From: Clavaria fumosa
Taxonomy: Eukaryota; Basidiomycota; Agaricomycetes; Agaricales; Clavariaceae
Reading direction: 5' to 3'
Assembly (NCBI GenBank): GCA_951802425.1
Contig: OX637803.1
Coordinates: forward strand, 1,550,001 to 1,614,000
Length of the DNA: 64,000 bases
In this document: positions 12,706-23,154 of the stretch, piece after piece
How positions within the stretch are numbered: the first letter of the stretch is position 1
Layout: every line of letters starts with the position of its first letter
Translations under genes and position numbers: made by a program
The notes under the pieces: model-generated
The model's database searches: none
What the model was told of the DNA's origin: nothing
The model's input: the letters and a program-made list of their open reading frames with translations, nothing else

Positions 12706-14236
12706 TCACCAAGAAGGAGCATCTGGAGAAGCTCCGCCCCCCTCTCCATCATCTCCAGTGCTCTCTCCAAGGCCCTCTGCCCGGACACGCCTGGCGCTGT
12801 CTCCCGCTCCTTTCCCTTTCGGCTGGGACACGCCTGGCGCCGTCTCCCACTCCTTTCCCTTTCGGCTGGGACCCGCCTCCGCCGGCGGCTCCTCCACCAG
12901 CTCCACGCTGTTGTTGTCTTCGATCTCGTCCTCCTCCTCCTCCTCCAGCGTCATCTCCTTGCGAACCGGTGCCCGCGTCGCACCTCGCCTTGGCCTCTTG
13001 CTGCCGCTCGCCTCCGCCGCCTTCGGACCTGCTCCGCCACGTTAACCAACACAGAGCTGATAAAATCCCGACTTACCTCTGACCCCGGACACCGGTGCCC
13101 TCTCCAACTTCATCCCTGAAATCTCACTCATTATTTACCCCACTATGGAAAGAATCCACTACTACTTACCTCGTACAGCTGATACACTGCACGATACCTT
13201 ATAAGTCCGGCACCACTGGCACGCTACCCCCTCCACTCTGTAGCACGCGTGCCGCTTCCGGGCACACTCCTCGCAAGCCGGATCGTGTTCCTACTCATTA
13301 GATCAGACACCTAAAAACCTTCACACATTTTAATCGACCACTTACCTCATCTCCGGGCTGTTGCGCAGCCCAGGACCTGATGTCTGCTCCCGCTCCGGTC
13401 CTCCCTCGTCGTCATTTCTCCGCTACTCCCCTCGCGATCTCCACCCACACCAGCATTGCCGTCATCTGCCCGCCCACCCGATGCTCCAACACGGGGGGCG
13501 GCACCGCACTCACTGCTGCCGCTTCGATAACACCAACAGGCGTTACCCCATCGGTCCCCCACACGGTCTGACAATCACTCCCTGTCGCCTCCTCCGCACC
13601 CACGGCCGATTCCGCGTTCTTGACCGTCCTGTCCGCCTTGATCTTGACGATGTCCGGCACGGACAATTCATCCGCACCCATCGGTTCCTCCTCCACTGGC
13701 TCCGCTGCTGTTGTTGTTGCTGCTGCTGCACCCCCCTCTCCCTCTTCCTTGTCATCCTCACTCCCGATGATCCAATGCGCCCTCTTCTCGGCATCCCTCG
13801 CCGCCTCCGTCCGCCTCTCCCCCACCTCCGCCTCTGCTGTGGCCCGCTCGATGGCCGCCATCTCCTCGCTTGTGGGCCATTTTTCGGCTTCGGCCTCCTC
13901 CTGTTTTTTCGCCCACTCAGCGGTCCATTCGTCCCCGTGGAGCCTTCGCCACTTCTTGAGCCTTCACGTGACAAGGACGAGTCCCTCATCCACTTCCACG
14001 TCATCGTCGATTACAGCAACGTAACCAGCAAGAAAATCATTCTAAAACCCTGTCAGTGTGATGTGAAAGAGAACGAAAAAGACACTATGCACAGCATCGC
14101 CCCTGTACATCTGCACCCATTCCGCATATTCACCGTCCTGCCCCCGCTCTGGAAATTCTTCACCCAGCACCATGGTCCGTGCCTCTATCATCGCCTGGAC
14201 CGCATTTTGAAAGACGAGGGAGTCAAAGTTTTCCAT
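12706..14236 (-). pseudogene. Antisense six-cysteine gene relic of element A
   Basis: Decayed copy of the spliced antisense gene of E (51393-52943). The first exon starts at 14236 (MENFDSLVFQNAVQAMIEAR). The coiled-coil-like middle (13412-13861, ERATAEAEVGERRTEAARDA) and the tail (12706-12954) are recognisable. The cysteine exon near 13190-13265 keeps all six cysteines with E spacing (C-x2-C-x6-C-x7-C-x2-C-x6-C). Small indels and stops break the rest. The plus-strand ORF at 13361-14242 is only its shadow. Confidence 0.8.
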
Positions 14237-14394
14237 TGTTGAAGAGTTGACGCATCGTTACTGTTGGAGGAAAGCACAAGTGCGTGTTTGGACCTATGTG
14301 CACCCACACAACACATACTTTATGATCAACAAACGGTTATTTGGCCTTGTTTGGTTGCAACCGAGGGCAGTTGCATTTTCAGCCCCCAGGAGAA

Positions 14395-15309
14395 TGTAAG
14401 GACAATATGTGGTTTAAACATAGAAACATGACAGATACCGACCATCCGGATATTTCAGGATCCAAGGCAACTGCGTCCAATACGATCTGACAGCTATCCG
14501 ACACCGTCCGATAACATCTGAAAACATCCGATATATATCCGACATCAGACTCTCTGGTCTCCAGTCCCCCATGATGATCACAGCCTGCAGGTCATACACA
14601 CTGCCCACACCTCTCTATTTCATCACTCCAGCATGGTCAGCACTCGACATACTCACTATTCCATTCCCCTTCCTTTATTTCATATACCATGCTGTAAATT
14701 TCATATTGTGATCCCTTTCAACCATCTGATCATTTAAACATTTCAAACCCTTTGCAGTGCTTTGCCCATTGTTCCTAGTACCCCTTTGCTGTACCAGCCA
14801 CACTTTCCTTCATTTTACGAGCGGTCCAGACATGTGTCAGTCATCGGACATTTCATCCCTCCGAACCACATGACTCACTTATGAATTATGGCCCCTATGT
14901 GACCTTGTACACGATACCACATTGCCTTCTGTAGCTTCTGGAGATTTCTGTAGGATCAGATTTGCTGTACTTAGAAAAATGTACTTAAGTATGCACCGGA
15001 CTCTAGGGAAATTCAGCTTTTTGAATGTCCACATTGTGCTGTGATCTTTAGCAAGCTCACCCTTCGTCATACCCATTGATCTGCTGGCCTTCGTTGTCGC
15101 TGGCCCCTCGAACTTTCGATCCAAACATCGGACTCTATCGGATCCAATACTGGATACTCCAGACAACGTATATTTTCATTCTCTGAACTTTTTGCACTCA
15201 ACCTCTACATCCTCCAAGGTTCTGTCTAGTGTTCCCGTTGTGTAATAAGACCCCCTGAAGAACCCGGCTGCGAACATATATTTGCAGCCAACACCTACAG
15301 CCTACTACA
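14395..15309 (+). repeat. 3' LTR of element A
   Basis: 915 bp, starts tgtaagga, ends cctactaca, preceded by a purine run (ggagaa). Same structure as the 918-bp E LTRs but diverged. Confidence 0.93.
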
Positions 15310-15470
15310 CCATGGTGAGCCACTCATCTGTAATGTCTTCATTATGCATTGGGTATGCCAGAGTGATTCTCGTGTTGTTCTGTTGCACACAATGGGCAGG
15401 GGGAAAAGAAGGAAGCTAGGCTGACCAGGGTGAGCAGGGTCGAGGTAGCTAGGGGTGGACGTTGAAATTG
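15310..15470 (-). mobile_element. Leader/pre-gag fragment of a D-family element (D2)
   Basis: Matches the start of D on the minus strand (compare 43450-43607), including the self-priming segment gttgaaattg directly next to the LTR. The rest of D2 would lie left of the window; element A is inserted here. Confidence 0.85.
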
Positions 15471-16010
15471 TGTCAGTCCAGGTCCCTCACAGAAGTGAAA
15501 GGGGGAAGGTAACTTGATTTCAATGTAAGGAATTACATTAATTACTTGAGTGGTATATATACTAGGGAAGGGGGCAGTGTAGAGGATGAGTCATCAATGG
15601 GGGAACGAGGCTACGTGCTCTGAGTCACGGGATAGGGGAGGTAGCATAGGGAGAAGGGGATACTAAATAGAGTAGGTAGCAGCAAGGCACAAACAAGGTG
15701 AGGATGACAGAGTGAATGCTTGGCATGGGCTTGGCTGCCTGTGGGGAGGCCTGGACTAGTCCCAATTAGGATAGATTACTTGATGGGAACTGTCAGAGCA
15801 GTTATTGCTGATCCACCTCCATCACGAATTGTAAAGCATGGGAAAAGGTCGAGGAACGTGGGTGTGGGCATGTGTTGGGCACATGTCGGAGGTTGGTAGG
15901 CGCCGGGGCATGGTCGCAGGTGGTCACATGATCTTGTACTCACATCCCATAACTAGTTCCTAGCACATAGCAGGGTTCAGTGGTGTTGGCTTATGTAAGG
16001 GATCCTGACA
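15471..16010 (-). repeat. 5' LTR of D2, just downstream of the NLR gene
   Basis: 540 bp, tgtcagtcc...gatcctgaca, same family as the D LTRs. It ends 37 bp beyond the stop codon (16048) of the NLR gene. The target duplication partner (gtagg?) is outside the window. Confidence 0.9.
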
Positions 16011-16047
16011 GTAGGTTACAGGAGTTGGATTGGAAGAGCAAATTAAA

Positions 16048-16495
16048 TCATGATTGGGAATGGCCAAGAGGATCAAGCTCCTCCTTGGCATCATACCATA
16101 TTTCAGACCCCTCATCCACATTCAAGTTGACATTAGATGTAGCAATAGCAAGTTCCTCTGTAGCATCATACCACATCTCAGACTCTTCATGTGGATCATT
16201 GTCACTGGATGAGGCACTATCTGGATAAATTGCCATGGTTTCCATGACATGAACCATTAGCTCTCCTGCTTCATTATGCTTCCCCAGAGCTGCATATGTG
16301 AATGCCAGACTGCAAATACTTGTCAGAGTGTCAGGATGTTCTGGGCCAAGCACTCTTTTCCTAACTTCCATAACATGAACTTGCAGCTCTTCTGCTTCAT
16401 TGTGCTTCACCTGAGCTGAATATGACATTGCCAAATTGTTAATGATTGTCAGAGTGGATGGATGTTCTGGGCCAAGCACTCTCTTCATGGCTTCC
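16048..16495 (-). pseudogene. NLR gene, C-terminal segment
   Basis: Contains the last TPR units (KRVLGPEHPSTL, KRVLGPEHPDTL) and an acidic tail in which SEMWYDATEEL and SEIWYDAKEEL form an imperfect internal repeat, then TGA at 16048. Unit 20 has diverged (AALGKHNEAGEL), as expected for the edge of a homogenised array. Target copy cttcc of element F is at 16491-16495. Confidence 0.9.
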
Positions 16496-16840
16496 TGTCA
16501 ACAACTGTTGGTTTGACTCCCGGGTTTTCGAGGAACTCAAGTCAAGAGTCGGTCGAAAGGGAGCAAAGGGAGAATGCGATAGAAGGTAACAACCTAAGGA
16601 GTTGTTACAGGTGAGTATGACTACTTATATAGTACAGGGGAATGAGTCATAGCGCAGCAGGGGAGAAGCATGTTGTGTGTGTGGAAGGGGTGAGGCCAAG
16701 CATGAGTCATGCATGATAACATAGGAGGGGTGCAGCATGAGGTGTGTGATATGTGAGAAGGGGGGGTGTCCGCATGTTGTGATGGAGGAAAAGAGGGGGT
16801 GTGATGTGGGTAGGGGGAGGCATGTGATGGGATTCTTACA
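16496..16840 (-). repeat. 3' LTR of element F
   Basis: 345 bp, tgtcaaca...attcttaca. The right copy differs mostly where this one has CG and the other has TG or CA. Confidence 0.93.
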
Positions 16841-17800
16841 TAGTCCCCTCCCAGTTGTCTGACGTCCCAGCAGACTCCTCAGGCTTCCATACTGTCCTCG
16901 CATTTGTCTTGGGCACTCAGTTCAGCTGGGGGAGGTTTGGTTTCAGTCAGGGGGTCGATACTCATATCACGTGTGTCGGGGACAAGGGGGTGGTCATAAT
17001 TGTCAGTGGGTACGATCCATGGGTTGTGCATGTCGGTGGTAATGGGTATGATATAGGGGGGTCCAGTATGGCAGTGGTGCATGGCCCATTCCTCACATAG
17101 GATAGGCTCGGGGGGCAGGGGAATTTCCAGTCATAGTCGTGAGCTTCGGCAATTAACCCAAATTTCTCCTAGGACAGGTGAGGCACATAGTATTCTTTGT
17201 TGTTGGTCGAATTCAAGCCCATGTAGCTTGTGCCACATTGCATGGCTAAAGCTCACACTGAGTCATTCAACCATTCGGTGGAGCCATATATCATCTTCAG
17301 GCTTGAGTATTTCTCTGTTGCACCGAAATTGTGGCATGCGCACAGGGGGGTCATCAGTCATGAGAAGAGGGGGGTCCAACCCCAGGTTTCGGCATGCCAG
17401 GGGGATGCAGACAGCATCCAGAATATGTTGCATGCGGGCTGTGGTACCTGGAGACGAAGGCAGGCCTTTGAGTGGGGGCAGTGCAGGTCGGAGTTCAGGT
17501 ATGGGTCGAAGGTGGGTGGTCTTAGCAGGTGGTGGTCATGGTAGGTTCCATGGCCATCTGGCGGCCCAGCGAGCAAAGTACGGTGGTCCTGGCGTACCGC
17601 AGCGTGGGGTTTGAGGGGTGCAGTCAGGTGGCATGGCGAGGTGGGTTATTGGGTCGCATGGTTTGGGGGCTTTTATCTGGTTTTTGTTTTTCAGGGTCAG
17701 GGGGGTGTGAGATCGTTTAAGCAAAGGACACCAAGAGCACATGGTCTCAGGTTGAAATTTGATTAGAAGTATTCTTCTCAAACTTCCAGGGGTCCTTGGA
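16841..17800 (-). other. 3' region of F with broken minus-strand ORFs, unidentified
   Basis: Past the polypurine tract, two minus-strand frames are partly open (17781-17536; 17082-16879, which ends PPPAELSAQDKCEDSMEA). Pieces look protein-like (proline- and histidine-rich) but are broken by stops and frame changes, and I recognise no family. It may be a decayed extra gene of F or a nested fragment. Confidence 0.3.
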
Positions 17801-17958
17801 ACAGTCTTTAGCTCAAATTTTTTCCCCTGTTGTTCTCTTTGTTAGGGTCAGATGAGGACTATGGATAGACTCCTATAGTCTTTGAGGATGTGTTGTGATG
17901 AGGACAAAGGATGGACTCCTATAGTCTTTGAGTGTATATATGATTGAGGCTGTAGGGC

Positions 17959-18330
17959 CTTGAGTTAATACTTCACTGAGTATCCAACTCAATAGACTGA
18001 AGCTGTATTAATACTGCTCTTGAGTATCCTATACAACTGATTGATGACTGAGTAGTTGTATTAGTACTGCACTTAGAGTACCCTATACAATTACTGGACT
18101 CAGGCTGAGATGATGGTGGTTAAGGGTTAAGATGTACTCTCTGTGTTGGGTTAATACTGCACTGAGTATCTAACTCAACAGACTTGGGTAGTTGTATTAA
18201 TACTGCTCCTGAGTATCCTATACAACCAATTGATGACTGGGTAGTTGTATTAGCACTGCACTTTGAGTACCCTATACAATTACTGGACTCAGGCTGAGAT
18301 GATGGTGGTTAAGGGTTAAGATGTACTATA
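17959..18330. repeat. Tandem duplication, two units of about 184 bp
   Basis: The segment from ttgagttaatacttcactga (17960) recurs from tgggttaatactgcactgag (18144). Both units end gatggtggttaagggttaag then atgtact. Each unit contains smaller repeats of the type ..attaatactgc..gagtatcctatacaa... No coding content. Confidence 0.8.
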
Positions 18331-18359
18331 TTACAAATGACCAGTGAGCTGGCCTTATA

Positions 18360-19080
18360 TACTAGTGATCACATGACTTTCACATGACTTTCACATGACT
18401 GTCACATGACTTCCACATGACTGACTTAGTCAGCACATGGGAAAACTATACTAAATAAAGTAACTGGCTGAGTCATCAGACCATTAGTAATGAGAAGATT
18501 ACTAATCAACAAAAAGAGTCTTAGTAATCAGAATACATGAGCTGAGTAATCACAATATAAATGCTGAATAAGCTATAGTTGAGATGAATAATCAAATGAC
18601 AAATCATCCTGCTGAGTAATGTCCATTACATTCCAGTAATGTTCCATAACTGTCCATGTGACTTCCTTGACATTCCATAAGGTTTACATAAGCTTCCATT
18701 AGTCTTCCTTGACCTTCTAGAACCTTCTATAAACTTCCATGAGTTTCCTTGAGTTTCCATGGCATTCCATGGCATTCCATGATGAGCTTCCATCAAGTTC
18801 TAGAATGTTCCATAATGTTCCAAGACCTTCCATAACTTTCCATAACCTTCCATGACTGTCTATGAATGATGTTCTATAGGCTTCCATAACATTCTTTAGC
18901 CTTCCATAGGCTTCCATAACATTCTTTTTAGCCTTCCATAGGCTTCCATGACATTCATTAGCCTCTATAGGCTTATGTAACACGATCTTTGCCTTCCATA
19001 GGCTTATGTAACATGATAGATAACATGATAGACCTTCCATAGGCCTGTGTAACATGACAGACCTTCCATAGGCCTGTAGA
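18360..19080. repeat. Low-complexity TTCCAT / CACATGACTTT repeats
   Basis: 18370-18425 is a short array of cacatgactt units. 18600-19080 is dominated by degenerate cttccataa/cattccatg units. The minus-strand ORF across 18717-19055 (MEAYGRLKNVMEAY...) is a by-product of this repeat. Confidence 0.7.
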
Positions 19081-19164
19081 GGTACTCCATTTCCCTCATT
19101 TGACTTGTAACTGAATCAGAACATCATTATTGCCATAGAATAAAAATCAAGGAGGCAAAAGAAA

Positions 19165-19467
19165 TTACAAGTCATAGTAGAAAAGTTCAGAACATAGGAC
19201 AGGGACAGTAAAGCTATATGTCCCTGGTCTTCTCATAATAAAGACATGAGAGGGGAGCTGAGGGTGGTCATGAAAAAGATGAAAATAAATCCTCTCTGGT
19301 CCAACACCAAAAATAACTGGGACAACCTGTCCATCTAGCCACACTCCTATCATTGTCCAGGGGACAATGGGGTCGATGGGGTGAATTGTGATTCCCCAGG
19401 AGAGAGAAGGGAGGTCCTGCCCCAGGAGGGAGGGCTGATCCATGTTGACAATGGTGAAAAAGAACAT
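19165..19467 (-). CDS. Small ORF of unknown function in F, divergent from the next ORF
   Basis: 100 codons, ATG at 19467. The composition is protein-like (DLPSLSWGITIHPIDPIVPW, then GVWLDGQVVPVIFGVGPERI) with no low complexity. Its start faces the ATG of the plus-strand ORF at 19765 across a 300-bp gap, so the two could share a promoter. I recognise no family; alternative starts or splicing to the left are possible. Confidence 0.4.
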   Translation of the reverse strand: MFFFTIVNMDQPSLLGQDLPSLSWGITIHPIDPIVPWTMIGVWLDGQVVPVIFGVGPERIYFHLFHDHPQLPSHVFIMRRPGTYSFTVPVLCSELFYYDL

Positions 19468-19764
19468 TCTGCTTGGAATAACACATTAGAGAATCTCTAA
19501 TAGTGTAGAATCAAGAACATACTAGTGTTTTTGGGTGGTCTGAGTAGGGATAGAGTGTAGTGGTGGTGGTAGAAAGTAGTAGTGGTGGTGGAAAATAGAT
19601 GTGTTCTGGGGGTGTGGCCTTGGTGTGGCGCAGGTGCATCCATTGTTGTCACGTGCTCATCATGTGACACTCTGAACAATGCAGGTGTGGCTACCTGCTC
19701 TCTCATTCTTCTCTCATCTCACTCAACTGCCATCCTCTCCCAACAAACTCCACATTCTTAACTC

Positions 19765-20004
19765 ATGGACTCTCCTCCCCATTTCCCCAATGGCACCAGA
19801 GTCTGGATCTTTGGGCACTTAGGCATCCTATATGGAACTGTTGTCAAGACAGTGAGGATGGCTGATGGGACTCAGCTTGTGGAGATTAAAGTAGATGGGG
19901 AGGATCCTAGTAAGCCTAGGACATTGCCTGTATTCACTGTCCATCAGATGAGTAAGTGGCCTTCTATTTGTCTTCTTCTGTTCACTAACTTGCTTCTAGT
20001 GTGA
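19765..20004 (+). CDS. Small antisense ORF at the 3' end of F pol, SH3/Tudor-like barrel candidate
   Basis: ATG at 19765, 79 codons, antisense to F and overlapping the end of its pol by about 60 bp. The first 60 residues (NGTRVWIFGHLGILYGTVV, then MADGTQLVEIKVDGED) alternate short hydrophobic strands and Gly turns, as in small beta-barrel domains. This is inference from pattern only. A good 5' splice site (GTAAGT at 19951) follows the barrel-like part, so the last 17 residues may be intron and the real gene longer. Confidence 0.4.
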   Translation: MDSPPHFPNGTRVWIFGHLGILYGTVVKTVRMADGTQLVEIKVDGEDPSKPRTLPVFTVHQMSKWPSICLLLFTNLLLV

Positions 20005-20909
20005 CAACAGGCTGCTTGCAGATGTTTGCAGTGGAAGTCTGCAATGGCCTTGGCCACATCTTTCAGGTTCGCTTTGGGTTCCCATGTGTTGTCTTCATGG
20101 GGGTAGCCTGTCCACTTCACCAAGTATTGTAGCTTCCGTCTATGCTTTCAGCTCTTCAAGACTTCTTCCATGTGATGTTGTAGATGGTTGTCGATTAATT
20201 CGGGAGGTGGGTGCTCGTCCAGTGTTTGATTAGGGAATTTTCCTTCTATATAGGGGGTGAGTAGCACTTCATTGAATACCAGATGAATCTTCCATGTAGC
20301 TGGTAGGTTAAGTCAGTAGGCAGCAGGTCCCACTTTCTCCACTACTACAAAGGGGCCGACTCTCCTGTCTGAAAGCTTTTCTGAAGGTTGCTCAGTATTC
20401 AGGTTTGTGGCATCTAGCCAGACCAAGTTTCCCTTCTTGTAGTCAATCATTTTTTTGTTTTTATGTTTGTCATAGGCAGTTTTCATGTATTGAGCTGCTT
20501 TTTCCATGGCTTTCTTTGCATTTTCCCTAGCACTTTGTAGTTTTATGGTGAAATCGGAGGCTTCAGGGGTGTGAGGTACATTGGGTATAGTGATACTTCC
20601 CATGCGGGGGTGGAATCCATAATTTAGGTAGAAGGGGCTGTATTTTGTAGTGGAGTGTTGCCAGTTGTTCAGGGCGAATTCTGCGGTGGGCAACCAGTCT
20701 GACCAATTGTCTTGCATGAAGTCCACATATGAACATAGGTATATCTCGATTTCTTGGTTCATCCTTTTGGTTTGCCCATCTGTTTGTGGGTGATAAGCCA
20801 TGCTTGGGTTTCCCTTTATTCTGATGATATTGTAGAATTCTTCCATGAAGTTCAATACAAACTGGGACCCTCAGTCACTTATCACCTTGCAGGGGACCCC
20901 ATGGCTTCG
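19944..20909 (-). pseudogene. Integrase C-terminal half and chromodomain of F
   Basis: Starts (right side) in the integrase core (RSHGVPCKVISD-stop-GSQF, MAYHPQTDGQTKRMNQE) and runs through DLVWLDATNLN to a chromodomain (YLVKWTGYPHEDNTWEP). Stops (TGA) near 20874, 20312 and 20146 fall mostly where relatives have Arg codons. It is truncated at 20909 by the LTR of G, without a matching target duplication at the other end of G. Confidence 0.88.
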
Positions 20910-21601
20910 TGTCAAGGTCCTAACAAGGTTAGCGGTGAAGGGGTTAGCGGAGCGGAGCAGAGATGTTCTATCGAAGTCTGGTCGGAGTCTGATATCAGTG
21001 AAATGGAGAAGTAAACAAGAGGAAGGAGACTTATGGGACTGCGGCCTCAATGTATGTGTTGTGCCACCATGTATATACTTGTCCCTATTTATCAAACAAG
21101 AACAATACCTAAGAGAAAATCAGAACATAAGTCAAACTCCGAAGTGATCGGAGTCTGTCAGAGTGGGTCAGAGTTGGTCGGATGATGTGGAGAATGTTGA
21201 GGACGATGAGGACGAAAGCTCAGAGATGTTTTTGGAATCAAGAGACGTTATATTCGAACTGAGGAGCAGGGAGATACAGGTGGAAACTTATACTGCAAGG
21301 ACAGAGTAGAGGAGTAATGTGAAACAATGTACTTATCAAATTACTAGGAGAGTTTCACCACTTGTGCCTGTGCAATTTTCATGGAACAAAGAAACAACAA
21401 CAAAAAAACGACTCCCATGGGTCAAGGGTATCCTCTCAATGGTAAACAGAATGAGGGGATAGAGGGAGAAGGTTCTGGAACAAAGTCTGATGAAGGTGCG
21501 GAGCAGAGCGCATGGAGTTACGGCAGAGCGGATCGGAGTTGGTAAGGAGCTCGGAGTCTGGAGCGGGGGTCGTGCTTATGCAAGCAGATGGGGTCGTAAC
21601 A
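20910..21601 (-). repeat. 3' LTR of element G
   Basis: 692 bp, tgtcaaggtcc...ggtcgtaaca; inverted relative to its 711-bp partner at 33138-33848. Confidence 0.92.
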
Positions 21602-21838
21602 GTATCCCCCTCTTAGGGTCGAACCCCTGAGACCCTGTGGCCAAAGTCCACGTGAACACGTGGCTTCCAGAACAAGTTAGCGTCGGAGTTTTGCAGCGTC
21701 TCGAGCGGAGTCCGAAAAAAATTTTGGGGGTCAAAAGGCTGCGCGCGTCGTGCAACACTTTTTCTCTTCTTTAACCTGCTACCATCATCACTAGCCCCTA
21801 GCACGGGCAATCTCCACTTTTTTTCTTTAAAAACCTCA

Positions 21839-22843
21839 ATGTCGCACAACCCGAGCACACCCGGAGCGGGGCCCAGCTGGCCTCCTCACCCTCGACCACG
21901 CCCCGTGGTTGCCGTCCCCGCGCAGTTGCGCATGGAGGACAAGGACCCCGAGATCGCGGTCCTCATGTGCCAGATCAAGGCGCTGAAGGACAAGAAGGCA
22001 CAGGAGGAGGAGGAGCAGCGGAAGTGGGAGGAGGAGGAACGGAAGAAGAGGGAGGCCGCGGACAAGGTGCGGCAGGAGGAGATGGAGAGGGCGAGGGCGG
22101 TGGAGGTGAAGCGGAGGGCGGAGGAAATCGCGAAGGCACAGGGGATGGGGAGGAAGCGGACGCCAGCCACGGAGTCGGACACGGAGCGCGCGGACTGCGC
22201 GCAATGTGTCCGGCTCGGGATGGGGTGTGTGTGGCTGAGCGGAGGGCGGGGCACCACGTGTGTCATGTGTGCGGCGGCGAAACAGCGGTGCGGGGGCGGA
22301 GAGGCGGAGGGGCTGGAGCGGAAGAAATTCCACTCCGCACGGTCGAAGAAGACCGTGGTGGAGTCGGAGGAGGAGGTGAAGGAGGTGCGGGCGCCGCGGG
22401 TGGACGTGGACAGAGCGGAGGCGGAGCGGACCGGGGTGGTGAGGACCATCTACGAGTTGGTGGTCTGCGGGGTGTTCGAGTTGGAGGAGTGGCGGAAGGA
22501 GGCGAGGGCGGAGTGGAAGGAGATGAGGGCGGAGCGGAAGGCGGCGGCGGAGGATCGGAAGATCCTCTGGGAATTTCTGATGGGGAAGCAGGGAGCGGGG
22601 GAGGAGAAGGAGGAGGCGGAGAAGATGGTGGTAGAGGTGGCGGGTTCGGAAAAGGGGGTGGAGACAGAGGTGGAGAAGATGGAGGCGGAGGAAGCGGGAG
22701 CGGAGAGAGAAGCGGAGGTGGAGAAAGAAGTGGAGGCGGAGAAAAAAGCGGAAGTGGAGGAGGGAGAAGTTGGAGCGGAGTCCGGGCTTAAGGAGCCCGA
22801 GGGAGTTTTACAAGCGTCGCCCGGCTCGCCCCCCTCCGCCTAA
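21839..22843 (+). CDS. Antisense ORF of element G: six-cysteine motif, charged coiled-coil protein
   Basis: 334 codons, ATG at 21839, 237 bp inside the 3' LTR of G and antisense to G. Residues 40-110 are a charged helix rich in Glu, Lys, Arg and Ala (EEEQRKWEEEERKKREAADK). Six cysteines follow near residues 121-152: C-AQ-C-VRLGMG-C, ten residues, C-VM-C-AAAKQR-C, i.e. C-x2-C-x6-C-x10-C-x2-C-x6-C. The C-terminal third is a very acidic Glu/Lys/Ala helix. Same position, orientation and cysteine layout as the antisense gene of E. It could bind zinc and nucleic acid or protein; function unknown. It is open and CpG-rich although G gag and pol carry several TGA stops. Unspliced reading is the simplest model. 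Confidence 0.65.
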   Translation: MSHNPSTPGAGPSWPPHPRPRPVVAVPAQLRMEDKDPEIAVLMCQIKALKDKKAQEEEEQRKWEEEERKKREAADKVRQEEMERARAVEVKRRAEEIAKAQGMGRKRTPATESDTERADCAQCVRLGMGCVWLSGGRGTTCVMCAAAKQRCGGGEAEGLERKKFHSARSKKTVVESEEEVKEVRAPRVDVDRAEAERTGVVRTIYELVVCGVFELEEWRKEARAEWKEMRAERKAAAEDRKILWEFLMGKQGAGEEKEEAEKMVVEVAGSEKGVETEVEKMEAEEAGAEREAEVEKEVEAEKKAEVEEGEVGAESGLKEPEGVLQASPGSPPSA

Positions 22844-23154
22844 AAAATAAAAAAATTATCTACACTATTATTGTTTCTTTTATTTATTTATTTATTCATA
22901 AATTTTTTGTTTTATCTTTGAACTTGAGTGAAGTAAGCAGAATGAAAGAAAATAAGTAAGACAAGATGGAGAAGACGAAGAGAGATTCGGAGATGGACTT
23001 GGGAGAAAAAATAAAAAGTTCAGAGTTTTCGGAGAAAGGAACAGAGAGAGAGACGGAGAGACGGAGACAGAAATACGGATTTTTTTTTTTTTTTTTTTTG
23101 GAGAAGACAGAGAAGCGAGAGGTGGAGTAGTATAGAACGGAAAATGTACGTAAG
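22844..23154 (-). other. Spacer of G between antisense ORF and H insertion
   Basis: AT-rich end of the antisense ORF unit, then a purine-rich stretch with a run of 20 T (23080-23099). Ends with target copy gtaag (23150-23154). No gene seen. Confidence 0.6.

Larger units (their letters stand above)
1..15309 (+). mobile_element. Ty3/gypsy LTR retrotransposon A (decayed; same family as E)
   Basis: Plus-strand element whose left LTR runs off the window. Order: partial LTR, gag with protease, pol, antisense-gene relic, full LTR. It matches element E (44127-54018) throughout. It is interrupted by an unclassified insertion at 2017-4004 and chromovirus B at 4503-8395. Coding parts carry many stops and missense changes where E has CGN codons (Arg to Trp, Gln, His, Cys or TGA), so decay is mostly CpG to TpG/CpA. 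The right LTR ends at 15309 inside leader sequence of a D-family element, so A is itself a nested insertion. Confidence 0.93.

Noticed and set aside
13361..14242. Long plus-strand ORF (293 codons)
   Set aside because: It is the reverse strand of the antisense-gene relic of A and has Arg/His/Leu/Cys-rich shadow composition.
18717..19055. Minus-strand ORF rich in Met-Glu-Ala-Tyr-Gly
   Set aside because: Produced by the degenerate cttccat repeat; no independent evidence for a gene.
21967..22791. Second plus-strand frame over the G antisense ORF (Gly/Glu-rich)
   Set aside because: Glycine runs come from GGN shadow codons of the Glu/Lys-rich real frame.
23080..23099. Run of 20 T as a retroposon tail
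   Set aside because: It lies within G spacer sequence and no target duplication brackets it; the nearby gtaag belongs to H.
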